This document shows positions 23,315 to 36,097 of a DNA stretch of 64,000 nt, one piece after another; position 1 is the stretch's first letter, and the number at the start of each line of letters is the position of its first letter. The notes beneath the pieces are model-generated. The model ran no database searches. It was not told the origin of the DNA and saw only the letters and a list, made by a program, of their open reading frames with translations. A program made the translations under genes and the position numbers. The DNA lies in NCBI GenBank assembly GCA_026545765.1, contig CM048840.1, positions 53,134,580 through 53,198,579 on the forward strand, read 5' to 3'. The DNA comes from Plantago major (Eukaryota > Streptophyta > Magnoliopsida > Lamiales > Plantaginaceae).

Positions 23315-26300
23315 TCAAATAGTGCAAAGGCCAAGAGACCTTCTCAAACTGAAGAATCTCTCTTTATCAAGGGGCTTTGTGAAAATGTCAGCTAACTGAT
23401 TTGTGGTATCAATGTGTTGTATGTCAATTATTTGTTTGGAGACTAAGTCTCTAAGAAAATGATGTCGAATGTCTATATGCTTGGTGCGTGAGTGTTGAAC
23501 AGGGTTCTTGGATATGTGAATGGCACTAAGGTTATCACAAAACAAAAAAAAGAGTGTCACTTTGAAACCCATATTCATGCAGCATATTGTTCAGCCAAAT
23601 TAATTGAGACACACAACTCCCAGCCGCTACATATTCAGATTCAGCAGTAGAGAGAGACACGCAATTTTGTTTCTTACTATACCATGACACAAGATTTGGT
23701 CCAAGATAAAAACAACCTCCACTAGTTGATTTTCGATCATCTAAGTCACCAGCCCAATCAGAATCACTAAATCCCAACAGATTAGTGTTTGAATCACATG
23801 CATACCATAATCCAAGATTAACAGTTCCTGATATATATCTAATGATTCTTTTGACAGCAGTTAAGTGAGATATTTTGGGCTTGGATTGATACCTGGCACA
23901 CACACAAACAGAGAACATGATGTCCGGTCTGGTGGCTGAAAGATATAAGAGACTTCCAATCATTGATCTCACAATGTTGTCAACATAAATCTGACATCGG
24001 TTTCTTGAGTTTCGTAGATGTAGCCATGGGAGTCTTTGCAAGGTTTGGCATTTTCCAGACCAAATTTTTTGATAAGATTCTTGGCATATTTCTCTTGAGA
24101 GATAAAGAGGCCTTCCTGTTTCTGCTGTATCTGGAGCCCCAAGAAGAAGCTGAGTTCACCAATCATACTCATCTCAAAAGTTCCTGTCATGGCTTGAACA
24201 AACTTATCTAGCAAGGAGACGTTAGTAGCCCCAAAGACAATATCATCAACATAGATTTGAGCAATGCAGATGTCTTTTCCTTTCACGAGGATAAATGCGA
24301 GTTTGATCTCCCTCACCTCTTTTAAATCCTAACCCAACTAGGAATTCTGTCAACCTAGCATACCAAGCGCGTGGGGCTTGTTTCAAACCATACAAGGCTT
24401 TTCTTAGTTTAAAAACATGGTCAGGATAAAAAGGATCTTCAAACCCTCTAGGTTGTTCAACATACACTTCTTTGTCAATGTAGCCATTCAAGAAAGCTCC
24501 TTTAACATCCATTTGTTTGAGTTTTATGTTAAGACAACATGCTAAGGCTAGGAGCAAGCGAATGGACTCTAATCTAGCAACTGGAGTGAAGGTCTCATCA
24601 AAATCAAAGCCTTCCACTTGGGTGTAACCTTGAGCAACCAATCTGGCTTTGTTTTTTACAACTATCCCCTTTTCATCACTCTTGTTTTTGAAAATCCACT
24701 TGGTGCCTATGACATTTATATTATGGGGGCGGGGAACAAGAGTCCAGACTTCATTTGTTTGAAACTGACGAAGTTCATCTTGCATTGCTTCTATCCAAAA
24801 ATCATCAGCAAGAGCTTCTTTCACATTTTTAGGTTCAATCAACGAAACAAAGCACGAGGAACTTACAGAGTGACATATTTCAGCAAGTCTGAGTGTCTCC
24901 TTGTAGTTTTTGCGCGTGTTACCCCTCAATGTCCTTCCTCCTGGATTTCCAATTACTTGGGAACTGGGATGATCTTTGCGAATTCTAGGAGGAGGATCCT
25001 TTCTTGAGTCAGGAGACATAGGTGCAGCATTGTTGCTGGATGGATTGTCAGATTCAGCCTCAGTTTCAGTATGAGGATCAGCTTGTTCTTCATCATGAGA
25101 GTAAATCTGGGATGTTGAGTTTGATGTTGAGTCATCATTGCACTGAGGGGATGTTGGCACAACATTGCCCACAACATGGGTTCTTTCATTTTGATCAGCA
25201 GCAGGAGTCACAGTTTCTGATACGTTCTCATGTGTAGAAGAGTCAGAGGTTGATTCAATAACCTGTTCAGTACCTGCAGAGATCTTCTTCTGGGCATAGG
25301 GCTCAGAGTCATCAAAGGAAACATTCACAGATTCTTGTATAGTCTGCAATCTAGGATTGTATACTCTATAAGCTTGACTATTTTGAGAGTATCCTACAAA
25401 GATTCCTTTATCACTTTTAGCATCAAACTTCCCTAGATGTTCTCTATCATTGAGTATGTAACACACACATCCAAATACATGAAAGTACTTGAGATTGGGT
25501 TTTCTACCTTTCAACATCTCATATGGAGTGGTTAGAGACCCTGGACGAAGATAGACACGATTGATTATGTGACAAGCAGTGTTCACAGCTTCAGCCCATA
25601 ACCTTTTTGATAGGTTCATTGAGCTCAACATTACTCTAGCCATTTCTTGAAGAGTCCTGTTTTTCCTTTCAGCAACACCATTTTGTTGTGGTGTCTTAGG
25701 AGCTGAGTATTCATGCATGATTCCTTTCTTTTCACAGTACTTATCAAAGAATTGATTCTCGAATTCTTTACCATGGTCAGATCGAATTCTTTGAACAAGA
25801 GTAGTGTACTGATTACAGCATTTTGTATGCCATTTTTTGAAGGATTCAAAAGTTTCTGATTTTTCTTTCAAGAAGTTGACCCAAGTGTATCTAGAGAAAT
25901 CATCAACTATAACATAGATATACCAGGCTCCTCCTAAACTTTTAGCTTCTATAGGGCCCATGAGATCCATATGCAGGAGTTCAAAGCAGTTAAAAGTACC
26001 TCTTTGTTGTCCTTCAATCAGAAGTGGCTGATGTGTCACCTTGGTTTGTTTCCCCATAAGACAGTCGCCACACACATGTTTCCCTACATTGGTAAGCTTT
26101 GGCACTCCTGTCACCACATTATTTTTTATGATCTTCTCCAGATTTCTGTAGTTGACATGTCCCAATTTCTTATGCCACAGTGTTGCATCATCATGTTGAG
26201 CAACATTGCATTTGAGAGGAATGTCCATCACATAGCAGTTGTCCTGTGACCTCAAACCTGTCATTACGGTTAATTTGTCCACACAAGTATAAACTTTGCA

Positions 26301-27216
26301 AGAACGTTTATCAAACTTGACTTTCAGATCATCATCACACAGGTGACTTATACTAACAAGATTAGCAGTTAACCCTTCAACAAGAAGAACATTCGAGAGT
26401 TTCGGATATCCTTTAAGGCACAGTGTTCCCTTTCCAAGTATTTTGCTTTGGTATCCTCCTCCATATGTTACCGTACCTGTCCTTTGAGCTACAAAGTTTG
26501 ACAGATTTGACAGGTTACCGGTCATGTGCCTAGAACAACCACTGTCGAAGTACCATTTTCCTGCATTGTTAGGAGAAGTAGCAACAGAAAAAGCAACATT
26601 GCAAGTATGATTTTCTTTAGCTACCCAAACATGTTTCGAAACACTCTTGTGTTTTCTTATCTGTCCTGGAGATTTGTCTTGTTTAGGAGAGCTAGAAAAG
26701 CACTTTAGAGTCTTAAGATTACATCTTTCAGTCTCTGTTGAAGTGGATGTTATCACAACATTGCGACTAGCATCACTGTTTTGTCTGCTGAAAACTTGAT
26801 GGGAGGGAATTGTGGAGAGATTACTGAGGTTGGAGGTATCAACATATTCACTCTTTAAGTCCTTTTGGTACTTGAAGCAGTAAGGCTTTTTGTGACCTGA
26901 TTTAAGACAGTAAGTGCATACAAACAAAGCTTTTTCTTTGACAAATATAGGACCTTTTATGAGCTCAGAAAGGGGTTTGACAACTTTTGAGGTATCAGTG
27001 TCAACAGTGTCGTTCATGTTGCTCCCAAGTTCATCACAACTACTTGTGTACCCTAAACCAGTGGTCCTATCATTGTTCACATCAAGCATCTCATTAAGTC
27101 TAGAAGTAGAAGAGTTCCATTTAGCAATTACCTTCTTTTCATTATCTAGCTCAGATTACTTTGAACATTTCGAGTCCTTCTTTGTTAATTCACTTCTAGT
27201 TTGACAATGGTGTCTT
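23315..27216 (-). pseudogene. pol: pol of element 2: protease, integrase, RT, RNase H (broken)
   Basis: One frame from about 27216 down to 24246 (947 codons from the first Met) carries the gag-pol junction motif (WNSSTSRLNEML), protease (WYFDSGCSRHMTGN), pre-integrase (LWHKKLGHVNY, CGDCLMGKQ), integrase ([33 protein letters not shown]) and the RT start (LVAQGYTQ, KGAFLNGYI, KALYGLKQAPRAW). A frameshift near 24300 leads to the RT active site (YVDDIVFG, 24269-24246 region). Another near 24000 leads to RNase H (SDSDWAGDLDD, STAESEY). A third near 23550 leads to the end (NQLADIFTKPL, 23315). Three shifts make it inactive. It is roughly half identical to element 1 pol by impression, so the two are different families. 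Confidence 0.93.
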
Positions 27217-28600
27217 TCAGTTGTGGCTCTCCTTCGGTTTTCTTGAGGAGTTTTCCGAGAGTCTTCCATTCATCAAGAGTTTCTCATACATCTGTTGCAG
27301 TTCCTTCACCATTTGATCTGCATTAACTTCTTCTTCTGAAGGACTATCTATATCAAAATCCACAGAACCATGTAGACATAAAACATTAGATATTCCTGAC
27401 TTTTCAGGTTTGGTTAGTGCCAAGATTTCACAGTTCTCAGAGTCATCATAGTCAAAGAAGATTTCTATTCCTGATGTTGTCTTGACAATGTTGTCCCAAC
27501 ATTGGTCATCAACATGGTAAGTGGATGAGCGGAGAGCTCTGGCATTGGTAGTTGAATCATCTTCTTTTTCTTCATCTTCCTGTTCTTCATCTGAGTCATC
27601 ACTGAGACAAGCAAGAAGATTCTTTTTCTCTTTTCTGAGATTGTTAGCACATTCATTTTGATAATGACCCCATCCTTGGCATTCAAAACATCTAATCTTA
27701 CTAAGAGGAGTGCGATCGAAATCAGATTCAGAGCTAGTTTTGGAAGTAGAACCAGTTTTGAAGGTATTGGTTTTCTTTTTGAAAGTTTTAGTTCCACTTG
27801 AGGATCCTTGACGTAGTTTTCTGAATCTAAGTTTGTTGAACTTCCTCACAAGATTGTTGAAAGCTTCCTCGGTCGTATTGTCGACTCATCACTACTACTA
27901 TCGGGCTTTGAAGATTTTGCTTTAGAAAGCAGTGAAGGGAAATACTATGAGTTTTCATACCTTGTCTCTCATTTTCATTTAGTTCAAAAATTTTCAAATT
28001 GTTCAACAGGGTATGAAAATCTATAGTTGCCAAGTTATGAGTGTCTTCCAAAATAGTGACTTTGGTATTAAATCTTGAGGAAAGAGATCGAACAGCTTTG
28101 GAAACAAGTTGCCTATTAGAAATAGCTTCTCCCAGTCTTTGGACTTCATTTGAGAGAGTCAAAAGTTTTTCAAAATAGGAGTCAATGGTTTCTTCCTCCG
28201 CCATTCTTAGATTTTCAAATTGAGACCAAAGCATTCTAAGTTTAGTTTGTTTGACACTAGCATCCCCTTCACAATGACTCTGAAGTAATTCCCAAGCTTG
28301 TTTTGCAGTAGTACAGTTTTGAATGATTTTAAACATATGAGAATATACATGACCAAAGATAGCATTTAAAGCTTTTTCATTATAAGAGCTAAGAAGTATG
28401 TCACCTGCAGAGAAGCGTTCTTCAGGTATGGGAACAATGTCACCATCAGCATCAGGTCCTTCAGTTGGCCAGGTGTATCCTTCCAGAATGGATCTCCAAG
28501 CACGGCCATCAAGGGACTTGATGTATGTCCTCATCCGAATTTGCCAGTAATGGTAGTTGGACCCATCAAGTACAGGAGGTCTATTGTAGTTTGCATCCAT
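27217..28600 (-). pseudogene. gag: gag of element 2 (broken)
   Basis: I chose the ATG at 28600 (MDANYNRPPVLDGSNY). The UBN2-type gag domain follows (YWQIRM, AKQAWELLQSHCEG, LRMLWSQFENLRM). A frameshift near 27840 leads to a basic segment and a CCHC knuckle (CFECQGWGHYQNEC, about 27690-27650), an acidic stretch, and a stop at 27217; another shift rejoins the pol frame. The expected product is the capsid and RNA-binding protein. The CAATGTTG/CAACATTG inverted pair at 27486-27504 lies inside this coding region. Confidence 0.88.
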
Positions 28601-28640
28601 TGTAGTAGTACCAAATCCAGACACCAGTAGTTAGGTGGCT

Positions 28641-28653
28641 GGCTCTGATGCCA
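28641..28653 (-). other. Primer binding site of element 2
   Basis: On the minus strand TGGCATCAGAGCC begins 2 bases inside the 5' LTR end (28656). It matches the plant tRNA-Met primer site with one change from the element 1 version. Confidence 0.9.
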
Positions 28654-28655
28654 CT

Positions 28656-29503
28656 TGTTAGAACTTAAGATCCCGGATTGGTACTTTAAAACAAGATCAA
28701 TAGACAATGTTGCCAACAATGTTGTTCAACACTGTCTACAATAAACAGATAGCAGCGGATGAATAATGTAACTTCTATTACCAAGCCAATATATAGAAAA
28801 ATATATCGACAAATGTTTAGGCAAAATATCTACTGACAGGAAAAGTAGATCTAATCAATTAGGTTTAATACAATCACAAACGATTGATTAAACAACCAAA
28901 ACTAGCCCTAGAAGAACCAACAGTAAAAGCTATTCTAGGTCGATGTTTGAAAGAGTTATTCCAACAATGAATACTCTTAGACAAACTCTAAAGCTAGCAG
29001 AAAACAAGAAGCCTAAACTCTTTTAATAAAAACTCGATTGATAATCAAGAAAAGCTCAAAACATTGCTTTGCTGAATCCTTGCATATATATACTTGAGAT
29101 GTCGACCTCTTCCATCTATGTCGAATGGCAATAGGATCTTGGCAAAGGCAATTTTTCCTTTTACTTGTTTTCTTCAAAAAGCGCATAGAAGGAAATTCTC
29201 ATATTTCAATTCTTCATAAAATATATTCCTTCTTGCTTTCACCACAGGCTGTTCTTTTTCCTTAAATCAAATCTTGTTTGTTTTGTCACTACTTCCAGTC
29301 CAAGTATCCTGTCCAATGTGCTTTGTCTTCGATGTCTGCGACAATGCTATATCTTCAATGTTATGCCAACATTGAATTCTATCCTGTCACAATGTTATAC
29401 AACATTGATAATCCTGCAGCTTCACAAACAACAACAAACATAAACTTCGAACTGATTATTGAAAGACAAGATTATCAAAATATAAGTGCATGCTGCACTT
29501 TCA
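28656..29503 (-). repeat. 5' LTR of element 2
   Basis: It has the same length and ends as the LTR at 18920-19767. On the minus strand it starts TGAAAGTG and ends TCTAACA. It is followed on the + strand by the target duplication TATGCG. Confidence 0.95.
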
Positions 29504-30000
29504 TATGCGCTAAACAATAACATACAAAAACATTCAATACAAGCTAAAAACATAACAATGATGCTTAAAACTATAACACCAGCTATTAAAACCATAACAA
29601 TGCCTCTTAAAACCATAACAATACACCAAATAATATGATTGCGAAATGATTCGATTTTCACTGTACGAATTTCAGATCTAATTTTAGATCGTAAAATCAA
29701 TGGAAAACAAAAAATAAAAGGTAAAATTTAACTTCAAGTTGATTTTAGCCCAAAAAAAAAAGAAATGAATCCATATAACGGAGATGCTTAAAACTATAAA
29801 ACCAGCTCTTAAAATTATAACAATGTCTCTTAAAACCATAACAAAGCACCAAATAACATATGCGCGAAATAACTCGATTTTTCACTGTACGAATTTCAGA
29901 TCTAGTTTCAGATCTGGAAAAATCAGATCGTAAAATCAACGAAAAACAAATAATAAAAGGTTAATTTTCACTTCCAATTGAGATTTTAACGAAAAAAGGT
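29504..30000. repeat. Degenerate minisatellite-like repeat, right part, with a tandem duplication of about 220 bp
   Basis: It continues the repeat broken by element 2. Two large direct copies start at about 29560 and 29781 (GATGCTTAAAACTATAA...). Each carries a shared segment, CACTGTACGAATTTCAGATC, about 95 bp inside. Confidence 0.85.
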
Positions 30001-31948
30001 GACATGAATCGATATAACATATGAAAAACAACAAAAACCATGAAGCTATTCAATTGATTCACCTGATTTTTGATGAATTTGAAGAAATCCGGTGACATCG
30101 CGTAGAAATCTGGGCAAATCGATGAAATCCGGCGGAGATGGCGGAGTGGATGATTGAAGGTACGGTGCCGGCGGAGATGGCAGAGCGGGTGTTTACGGCT
30201 TGTTTTTGGCAGAGCAGAGATCGCCGATCGATTTTGGTGTTTCTGATTCATGTGCTTCAGATTCTGTTACTGTTTTTATGTTTATGGCTTGGTTTATATA
30301 TATATATATATAGGTAACCGGTTTCTGGCTTAATTTGATAAACCGCTTGTGCCGGTTCAACCGCCCTTTCATTAAAAACCTTATTTTCCTAACCTACAGA
30401 AAAGTCTTCCCTTTTACTATACTTACTCGAACTTTTAAGATTTTTATTCCCAAAAGAATAACCTCACTTGACACACAGAGAAAGTTATACACACACCATT
30501 TTTGGAGCAAGTGACATACTTTTAAATAACATAAGGTATATCCCGTTCAATTTAAAGAACACAAGGAACATATGTGCATATTTTGAAAAATATATTGGTT
30601 CAATTTTCAACACCCCCCTAGGGTAATAGAGGTTATATTATTTGAGTAATACTAGTTAGTTATTTGGAGTCATTACTGTTGAATATAAAATAATAAAAAC
30701 TTCTTAAATTGCAAATAAATTAAAGTGGACAAATCTACCGAAACGTCGAAGGACAGCTTCTCCAGGATGGAGGGAGTCTGTATATAAAGAGGTGCTCGAT
30801 AAGTTATAAGGTAACTTCCATTTATTATGTAGTACTTCCTCCATTCCAGAACAAGTTTCTCATCTTGTCATTTTTTATGCCCCCGACACCGCTTCTAAGG
30901 TCCGACTCCATTTGTACGGCTTAACGTGCACCCATCATATTATTTTCAGTTGTAATTAATCCTAACCATCCATCATATTTGTAAATTTTACAATGGCAAT
31001 TTATGTAAATTTTAGATATACAAATGGACTGTAACATCATAACCTCTTAAATTAAATATATTACAAATTCAATCTTAAACTAAAAAATAAAATTTGAAAT
31101 ATCATAAATTAAAAATAAAAATTTGAATGATTATTAATCATTCAACATCATATTAGTCCATCCTTCATTCTAAACGGGTTGGCTGCAACAACAATTCATG
31201 TTCTTCCCCAATATGACAATATTATGAACCCTAACTCTCCCAAATTTCATTTCGTTCCATTCAATTCGACCAATTTGAGCTTCTTTCTTCTGGAATCGGA
31301 TCAACATAGGTTTTCTTCACCATCGTAAACAAAATTCTATTAAATTCCACAAATAAAAAGTGTTATTATATTAGAGATTGATGGGAACGAAAGAGAGAAG
31401 AAAAACTAACGATGGCTTCTTTCTTGGGAATCTCCACAAACACCAATTAGTGATGGTAATAGCATCTTAATCAGGCACTTATTTTGAATTTCACTTCCAA
31501 GACATTTTCAATAAGATCGGAAGGGCCATAAATTTTTCCGGTTCCGAGAGAATTTCATATGGAGAAGTATATTAAAGTTAGGGTTCTTGGACGTGAAATT
31601 GGGGGTGAAGGAATAATTTGTTAGTTGTTTTATTGAGGATAAATAAAAACATTGATATTTTTAATTTATTTTTATTAATGAAATTACAATATATTAATTT
31701 TAAAGTTTCCGGTCAAGATTGAGTATAACTGAAAATATAATTTGTATAATTGATCTAACAGTTCAAATCGAGTACAACTAAGATGGGCAGATGTTAATCC
31801 ATTACAATTGTAGTCGGACCGTAGTCAACTTCCTAAATCCATTTATGACAGTTCTTCCTTCAACTACAATATTAAATATATTCATAATAGCCCATCTTTA
31901 AAATTAATTTGTCCAACCATCTAGCATCATTACAGTGCAAAAGTTATA
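30001..31948. other. Gene-free interval, AT-rich with old repeat remnants
   Basis: A GC-rich patch (30080-30250) has short open frames but no recognisable protein. A short TA dinucleotide run lies at 30296-30313. From 30890 a region opening GGTCCGACTCCATTTGTACGG is loosely repeated in inverted form near 31820-31700 (GGTCCGACTACAATTGTA on the minus strand), suggesting an old inverted-repeat transposon of about 900 bp. No gene is supported. Confidence 0.5.
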
Positions 31949-32468
31949 TTCCCTCCGTCCCGGATAACTTCATACATTAGGGTTTGCGCGCAGTTTTAAG
32001 TGCAAATTTTAATAAGATATTAAAAAGGTCAAAAAAGTGTACTTTTAGTGGCAAAATGTGTAATTTGTGTGTGAAGTTAATACTGTTTATTACTCCCTCC
32101 GATCCATTAAAAGCTTCATAAACACTTACTTTCTCTTAAATTAAGGAATGATAATAAAATAATAGTTTGTAAGAGGTATTATATTAGTAAAGTTGTACGT
32201 GTGTGATAAGTAAGAGAGATTAAATAAAGTGATTATAAAGTACGAAAGAGAAATAATAAAGAATTAGTTAGTGTGTAAAAACTTTCCATTTATTAGTTAG
32301 AAAGTTTCAAATGAAAAACCATAAACGGAAAGTTAGAAAGTTATTAATGGAACGGATGGAATTTTTGGTAGGTGTGAGATGGCTTCCTTTTTTAGTTTTA
32401 GTAATGAATGAAGTTCTATGGAACAACTAAAAATGGTAAATGTTTAAAGTTTTACACGATGGAGGGAG
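31949..32468. mobile_element. Stowaway-like MITE (family A) interrupted by a second MITE
   Basis: The ends TTCCCTCCGTCCC and GATGGAGGGAG are inverted and flanked by TA. Its two halves match the uninterrupted copy at 56002-56231 (GCGCGCAGTTTTA, AAGTGTACTTTTAGTGGCAAA, TGTTTATTA and GTGTGA.GCTTCC blocks). An inner MITE sits at 32093-32362. Confidence 0.85.
32093..32362. mobile_element. Stowaway-like MITE (family C) nested in family A
   Basis: Left end CTCCCTCCGATCCATTAAAA follows TA; the right end has decayed (AATGGAACGGATGGA). Related copies lie at 32527-37732 (split by the LINE), 41968-42244 and 42411-42594. Confidence 0.8.
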
Positions 32469-32757
32469 TAGCATTATTGTCCACAAAAGTAAATGATGAG
32501 CATGTTTCGGAACGAAGGAAATAGTACTCCCTTCGTTCCATTAATAAGTTCCTAACTTTCCTTTTATGAAGTTCCATTAAAAACTTCTTAACCCATATAT
32601 GAAAGATTTTACCTCCACTAACTAATTCTTTTTTTTTTGGAACGAAATTAAACTTTTATTCCAACCAATAAGTACACGCCGATCCTAAGATCCAGGCAAA
32701 AAGATGTCCAAAAGAATCAAAAAGACTAGAAGAATCAAAAACTAACAAGCTAGTCTA

Positions 32758-35700
32758 TCATGGTATCATCAACTTAGCGCAATGGGCTCGCAATCGAGGA
32801 TCTCCCCAAGCTCTATTAATCAATACATCAATAATTTTGTCTTCTAGATGTTGGTTAGCAGGTCTCTGCTGGAAACATACGGTGTTTCTCTCGATCCATA
32901 TGGCGTAGATAGTTTCAGCAAAGGCACTCTTTAGGAGCTTTGATTTCCAACTCTTTCCTTCAAATCTGCTACACATCAAATCGAGTTCCACACTCCACCC
33001 CTGAGGGGTTCTAGTTATTTTTAGCCAACGCAGTACAACTTGCCAAACACGCTTACAGTAGGAGCATTAAAAAAACAGATGTTGTTGTGTTTCGTCATGC
33101 GCGCAGAAGGGGCACGTCGGGTCAAGGGCAGAGTTCCATCGTCGTACCCTATCCTTGGTTGCAAGCCGGTCATTTAGCGCCATCCATGCACAAAAAAGGG
33201 CGCGTGGTCTAGCCTTATTTCCAAACCAGAATTTCTTCCACTTGACCTCTTGTTTTTCACCGCGTAGTTCCTTGTATAATGCCCTGGTGGGGAATTGCCG
33301 AGAAGTCATTGCAAGGGTCCAAGTTCGAGTATCCCGGACCAGAGATCGTGTTTATAATCCAGGAGCAGTTCTCAGTAAGTCGAACATCCATCGCCTCTCT
33401 ATCATTTATGTAGTAGCAATGGATCCACTTCACCCACAATTTATCAGCCTTAACGCATACATTCCATAGCAACTTGGCAATTTTACATTTATTCCAGTCA
33501 GCAAGAGAGGTCAGGTTTAGGCCCCCCACGTTTTTTCCATCACAGAGTTTGCCCAAGCAATTGGCGACTTTCGGGTAATTTCATCGGTTCGACTCCAAAG
33601 AAAAGATCGACAGATGGCTTCAATATGCTTTAAAACAGTGGTGGGCATAGGGAAAGCCTGTAACCAGTAACTTGTCATGGCATGTAGGACACTACGGATG
33701 AGTTGAAACTTCCCCGCATAGCTTAGCAATTTGGAGGTCCAGTGCCGAATCCTGCTAGTAATCCAGTCAACTAGAGGCTGGCAATCCTGGATTGACAGCT
33801 TGCGAGTCGATAGTGGCACCCTAAGATATTTAATAGGAAGCTTTCCAGCCTTAGATCCAGTCAGCTGAAGAATCTGATTGCTGACCGTGATGTCAACGCC
33901 GCCAAAGAAGATTTGGCATTTTCTCTGGTTAGCCGATAGCCCTGTGGAGGAGGAGAAAGCGTGAAAATGCTCCATAAGGTGTTCAACGGAGCGAAAGTCA
34001 CCTCTGGCAAAAAGTAGAAGATCATCGGCAAAGCAAAGATTAGTAATTCCCAAGGATTCACATCTAGGGTGGTAGTTAAAATCCGGATTCCGCTTCAACA
34101 AACCCAAAACTCTATGTAAATACTCCATCATGATAACAAATAGAAGAGGGGAGACGGGATCGCCTTGACGGAGACCACGCTTAGCCTTTAAGAGTTTTGA
34201 TGGGACGCCATTAATAGCATATCGATAAGAGACAGTCGTCACACATCGCATAATCCAGCAAACAAACTGTGAGGGGAATCCCATCTCGTCCATGATGGTT
34301 TTTAGAGCTAACCATTCAACAGTATCAAACGCCTTTTGTAGATCCATTTAAATCATACACCGCAGAGAGATGCGTTGTCTGTCATACCCTCGGACTAGTT
34401 CACTGTCTAGCAGAATATTATCGTGGATAACCTTTCCTGGTAAGAAAGCAGACTGGCTTTCATCAACTACTGAGTTAATTACCCGACTTAGTCTCTTCGT
34501 CAAGATTTTCGAGATAATCTTATAAATAGTGGAGCAGCAGGAGATAGGTCTCATATCTTTCATTGTGCATGCACCAGCTGATTTTGGTATTAGAGTAACC
34601 AAAGTGCAATTTGCAGCCGCATAGAGACTACCTGAATCGAAGAAATCCATAACTGCCGGGATCACATCAGCCTTGACTATACTCCAAGCAGCTTTGAAGA
34701 ACTTTGCGTTATATCCGTCAATTCCCGGTGCTTTATTATCTCCTATATCTCGAAGTGATTCCCAGATTTCGTTTTCAGTGATTGGGGATATCAAATCCAA
34801 CCTCTCATCTCGACTAAGCTGTCGTCCCGATCGAAGAGCATCAATGTCAACTCCAGTCAAGTGGTTTGCCGATTACTACGGTCGTAATAGAAACGCAAGA
34901 CCTCCTGCTCAAGCTCCTGAGGTGAAGTTACCATAATACCTGCTGGTGGCTGTAGTTTTGAAATTCCCACTTGCCGATTTTTTCCTTTCACTGTGGCATG
35001 GAAATAAGCATTGTTTCCGTCACCCGTACGAAGCCAGTGTACTTTTGCGTTTTGCGCCATGATCATCTCATCCAAGTCATTCCATTTAATCACATTCTCT
35101 GTACATTCTTTAACTTGCTGGATTAGCTGAACATTGAAGCGATCCTGTAACAGAGTATGTTGCGTGCAAGATAAGGCATTGCGCGCATCTTTGAGCTTGC
35201 TTGGGATGTCAAGGTCTTTGGTGAGGGGCTCTGTAATAACTGAAGCTTCCTCCAAAGAATGTACATAGGTTGGCCCCGAATATCTTGGTTCCAAGTAGTT
35301 CGAACAGTTTCGAGGAAATCATCATGTGAGGCCAGACAATTCATAAAGCAGAAGCGCTTGGGGTAGGATCTAGCAGTTGTAGTAGCAACTTCGACATGCA
35401 GCGGTGAATGATCAGATACCCCTGCTTCCAAAACATGTATCTTACAGCTAGGGAACTTTAGAAACCAGTCTGGGTTGCACAATGTCCTATCAATGCGCGA
35501 GTAAATAATCGCCTGGTCTTGTTTATTCGACCAAGTGAAATAATCCCCCTCCGTCTCTTTCTCAGCTAGATTAGCAACCACCATCATCTCCTCCAAATCA
35601 GTATATTCAGAGGCCGTTACCTGGTTTCCACCCACTCGATCCATCAATCCAAGGACATTATTTAAGTCACCAATGACCATCCAGGGGCCTGTCAAAGTCA

Positions 35701-36090
35701 CAGAAATATTTTCAATATCGCTCCATACCTCTCTGTGCCGATCTAACGAGTTATGAGCATAGACGAATGTAGTCCACTGGATGAGTGAATCCGTCAAATC
35801 ATAGATGCCACAATGGATATACTGATCAGACATACGTTGTACCCGAACTTTAACCCTCTGATCATTCCATAGAATCCAAATGCGTCCATTCGCATGTTTT
35901 GCATAGTTATCCAGGTAACACCATGTATGACCAAAACGTTTCCTGATTTTTGCAGCATTCGATTCCTTTACCCTAGTCTCAAGCAAAGCAGCAATACTAA
36001 CATTAAGCGAGTTGAGGCGTGAGCTAACCTCACGATGCTTAGCTACTTTGTTTAGATCATCTTGGTCAGTCAATTGACCCAAAGCCTCAA
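32758..36090 (-). pseudogene. LINE ORF2: AP-type endonuclease, reverse transcriptase, zinc-binding C-terminus (broken)
   Basis: Endonuclease (36082-35300): LLETRVKESNA, VIGDLNNVL, RIDRTLCN, SDHSPLHVE; in this family these supply metal-binding and catalytic Asp/His/Asn. A frameshift near 35280 and another near 34858 lead to the RT: NKAPGIDGYNAKFFK, LIPKSAGA, MRPISCCSTIYKIISK, then DLQKAFDTVEW, KRGLRQGDPVSPLLF and the active site FADDLLLFA (about 34030). A TAA at 34348 splits the RT in frame. After a shift near 33530 comes a zf-RVT region (CPFCAHDETQQH, 33110-33075), then the tail SAFAETIYAIWIERN ending at 32758. It would nick target DNA and copy LINE RNA there, but is inactive here. Confidence 0.92.
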
Positions 36091-36097
36091 ACCCGTT

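Larger units (their letters stand above)
18920..29503 (-). mobile_element. Element 2: Sirevirus-like Ty1/copia LTR retrotransposon with extra 3' gene
   Basis: Two 848-bp LTRs (18920-19767 and 28656-29503) flank, read on the minus strand, a tRNA-Met primer site, gag, pol, a spacer, an extra gene and a polypurine tract. I count about 15 differences between the LTRs by eye, so the insertion is fairly recent. The site duplication is TATGCG (18913-18918 and 29504-29509), with one unexplained extra T at 18919. Removing the element restores a continuous host repeat. Frameshifts in gag, pol and the extra gene make the copy defective. Its LTRs do not resemble those of element 1. Confidence 0.94.

Noticed and set aside
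32093..32362. Possible small non-coding RNA hairpin
   Set aside because: The inverted ends and TA flanks identify it as a MITE.
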